The notes under the pieces were generated by a model that ran no database searches, was not told where the DNA came from, and saw nothing but the letters and a program-made list of their open reading frames with translations. A program made the position numbers and the translations under genes. A stretch of 64,000 bases of DNA from Nemophila menziesii (Eukaryota; Streptophyta; Magnoliopsida; Boraginales; Hydrophyllaceae): contig JARWIR010000002.1 of assembly GCA_029959085.1 (NCBI GenBank), positions 35,985,733 through 36,049,732 on the forward strand, read 5' to 3'. Below are positions 61,287 through 64,000 of the stretch, piece after piece (positions within the stretch are counted from its first letter, which is position 1; each line of letters opens with the position of its first letter).

Positions 61287-64000
61287 CAACAAAGATGTGT
61301 ACGAACCTTTATTTGAATGTTGTAATACTTTCTAACATGTTTTTTTTATCTTGAGTATTTATTTCTAATTGCGAAAATTTAAATGGGAAAACATTGAATA
61401 ATAAAATGATTGAATACATATTATATAATGTTATTAGTCTATGTAGTATCATACAATATCTTGTATTACACCTCTAGAGTGTAATACTTTGCAGAGAATT
61501 CATAAACTACTTAATTTCTCTAAGTTATCATATGGTTGAATTCTTGTAGGTCACAATTTACTAATTGATCAGAATTGACATAATTGTTAAACTAACAACT
61601 TTATTATTTTTACTTGTAGAACACAAGTAATGTTAAATTGTATCATATGTATCGAGAGGAAAATACATATTTGTATAAATTGTCTAATAAAATAGATGTT
61701 TAGAGATGATATTAGTGCATTACCCTTATGAGAATTATTGATATATCTCACTAGAGTTAGTTTTAGAAACAATAAAAGAGTTTTGTATGTCTTTTCCTAC
61801 ATACAAATAGTCTGATGTTTTAAAACAAAACCCAATTTTAAGAATCAAAATTCTTTTATTATACATTAAAAACATTCAGTCCAACAAACAACACCTCGAA
61901 TATTCAAAAAATACAGTATATTGATCGGAATTTTACAAACTACAGTGTGGTTGTGTTAGGCGGTGTTTATGCCCTCCTAATTTTTGAATTTTTGTAAGCT
62001 ATAAAAAACTAACTTATGTCCCTCCTAAGTTTTTAAGAATTTTACTTGTTCCAAAATTTTTAAAATTTGTTTTGTTATATTTCAGTTTTTTTCAAATAAA
62101 TATTTATTGTGTGTATAATAAAATATATCATATTTTATATAACATGTAGACTTATATACTAATCAAATAAAACTTATGAGGACTTGTTGTTTATTTTAGC
62201 AAAGTACCATTGATACAAGGTTTAAATAATATAGTGACGTATAATGCATTTAATAAAATAATGATCCCCATATTTAAAATTATATATTAATTTTAGTATA
62301 GATAAAGTTTTGATTACAAAATTACCCTTTGACCAATAGTATATAATGACCCAAAAAACCCTAAATTGTAAAATAATAAAATAGCCAAGAAAGCATATAG
62401 AATGGGGCAAATATGGTAGCCACTAGGGTTTCCTAAGGGGTGGTTGCCCGACCCTCTCTGTTCCGTTTATGCTGACAATTTCGTTATCGAAACCCTAAAT
62501 ATAACAACACTCTTGTCATTCTTTATATGGTTAAAAGTTATTACGCAACATGGCTGAATAATTGTTATATATGTACGTTAATATGTAATTCTTACTACAT
62601 TAGTATTAGATTATGCTTTAAGAAGGAGCAAATTGTGTCCTACCAACATCCTCCGAAGAATATAATATCCTCGCCATGGTAACCTCCTTTTGACCTTCTA
62701 AAGCTATATCAACAAAGAGATAGTGTTTAGGATCCAAGAAAAAATAATAATTTATTATCATTGGTGGTAAAATTTATAATCATAATGAAGATATAATACG
62801 AACAATTTCTAAAGAGTCGTAATCCCTTCTCCCATGCATTCTTTATCTAGATTATTTAGTTCTAAATAAGAAATTTTAAATGGGAAAACATCACATCATA
62901 AAATACTTGAATACAAATTCATTAATGTTATTAGTCTATGTAGTATCATATAATATCTTGTATTAGATCTCTAACATGTAGCACTTCTCTGAATATTTAT
63001 ACACAACTTATTTCTCTAAGTTATCATATGGTTGAATTCTTATAGGTCACAATTGGCTAAGTGATCAGAATTGAAATAAGTGTTAAACTACAAGCTTGAT
63101 TAGTTTTATCTGTAGAACAAAACTAGCGTTACATTGTATCATGATTATGAAGATAAAATTCCATATATGTATAAATTGTCTATGAAAATAGTTGTTTCAG
63201 AATGAGTTTAGTGCATTACCCTATAAGAATTATGTATGTATCTCACTAGAGTTGGTTTTTGATGGAATACACTTATAATAGTTTTAGAAAGCCTAAAAGA
63301 TTTTTTGTATATCTTTTCCTACGTACCATTAGTTAGATGTTTTAAAAAAGAACACAATCTTCAGAATTAAAATTTTGGTATTATAGATTAAAAAATTTAG
63401 TCAAACAAACAACTAATCAAATATCTAAAACATAAAAATATTGATCGAAATTTAACAACAACAGAGAATCTATATTTTGGGTGTGTAGGAGGTGTTCAGG
63501 GCCTTCTAATATTTGAATTTTGGTAAGCTTGAAAAATTACCTTGTAACCCTAAATAATTTATTAAAATTTACTTGTGCCAAAATTTATAAAATTTGTTTT
63601 GTTAAATTTTAATTTTTTTAAAATAAATATTTATTGTTTGTATAACAATATATATCTTATTTTATATAACATATATACTTATATATTAATTAAAATAAAA
63701 CTTATGAGGACCTATTGTGTGATTTTAGTAACGTATAGAGACCATTGATACAAGGTTTAAATAATATCGTGCGTAGAATGCATTAAATAAATAAAATGGG
63801 CCGTATATTTAAAATTTTATACTAATTTTAGTATAAAAAAGTTTAATTACTAAATTACCCTTTGACGAGTAGTATATTATGACCCAGAAACCCTAAATCA
63901 TAAAATAATAGAATAGCTCAGAAAGTATATAGAATGAGGCATATATGGCAGCGGCTAGGGTTTTGGGATTTCCTAAGGGTGGTTGCCCGACCCTCTATGT
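61287..64000 (+). repeat. Satellite unit U15 (partial, beta), cut by the window end
   Basis: Monomer A is 61287-62782 (1,496 bp, the same length as in U6); monomer B starts at 62783 and is cut by the window end before the insert site. The A half carries ACACCTCG and AACCCAATT together, otherwise seen together only in U6. The B half is full length with the 42-bp segment present. The array evidently continues past the window. Confidence 0.96.

Noticed and set aside
1..64000. rDNA intergenic spacer, 5S array or tRNA cluster
   Set aside because: A 4.4-kb period can suggest a gene-spacer unit, but no rRNA-like or tRNA-like segment and no pol III box pair was seen in any unit.
1..64000. CRISPR array or prokaryotic mobile region
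   Set aside because: The repeat scale is wrong, no coding genes occur in 64 kb, and the motifs are eukaryotic.

Overview
The whole window is the interior of one tandem array of a long, AT-rich satellite. Fourteen complete repeat units and one partial unit lie head to tail on the + strand with no other sequence between them, and neither array edge is visible. Units are mostly 4.34-4.41 kb (range 4,249-4,413 bp). I find no protein-coding gene, rRNA, tRNA or CRISPR array. The longest open frame is about 70 codons and every frame of that kind behaves as chance. The host is a eukaryote, most likely a flowering plant. The reasons are large non-coding satellite units, about 70% A+T by eye, and repeated AAACCCTAA 'telo-box' and TGGGCC motifs typical of plant promoters. 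I cannot name the species.

Each unit has a nested structure. Monomer A (about 1,495 bp) is followed by monomer B, a diverged copy of A. In one hand-aligned stretch of about 165 bp, A and B match at roughly four of five positions. B is interrupted about 1.25 kb in by an insert of about 1.38 kb. After the insert, B resumes for about 245 bp and runs directly into the next A. The insert ends are marked by a 10-bp inverted repeat (TTCAAATCAT / ATGATTTGAA) exactly where A/B homology stops and restarts. It therefore looks like an old DNA-transposon-like insertion fixed in one monomer before the A+B pair was amplified. Removing it makes B the same length as A.

The units fall into subfamilies. U1, U2 and U5 share a B form with a 42-bp deletion. 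U3, U12 and U13 (called alpha here) share many insert changes. U6-U11 and U15 (beta) share the full-length B form; U4 and U14 also have full-length B but mixed A halves. Inside the beta block, U7+U8 and U9+U10 each span exactly 8,822 bp and share private variants, a young two-unit duplication. U12 switches between subfamilies within monomer A, and U15 shares private variants with U6 across 39.4 kb. This is the pattern expected from unequal crossing-over and gene conversion.

Possible functional signals are weak. Both monomers carry a GC-richer block with TATA-like and telo-box motifs, and B adds a TGGGCC site and a perfect 10-bp-arm hairpin. A 25-bp block near the end of each monomer is identical between A and B. 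These could promote transcription of the satellite or be remnants of a captured promoter; sequence alone cannot decide.
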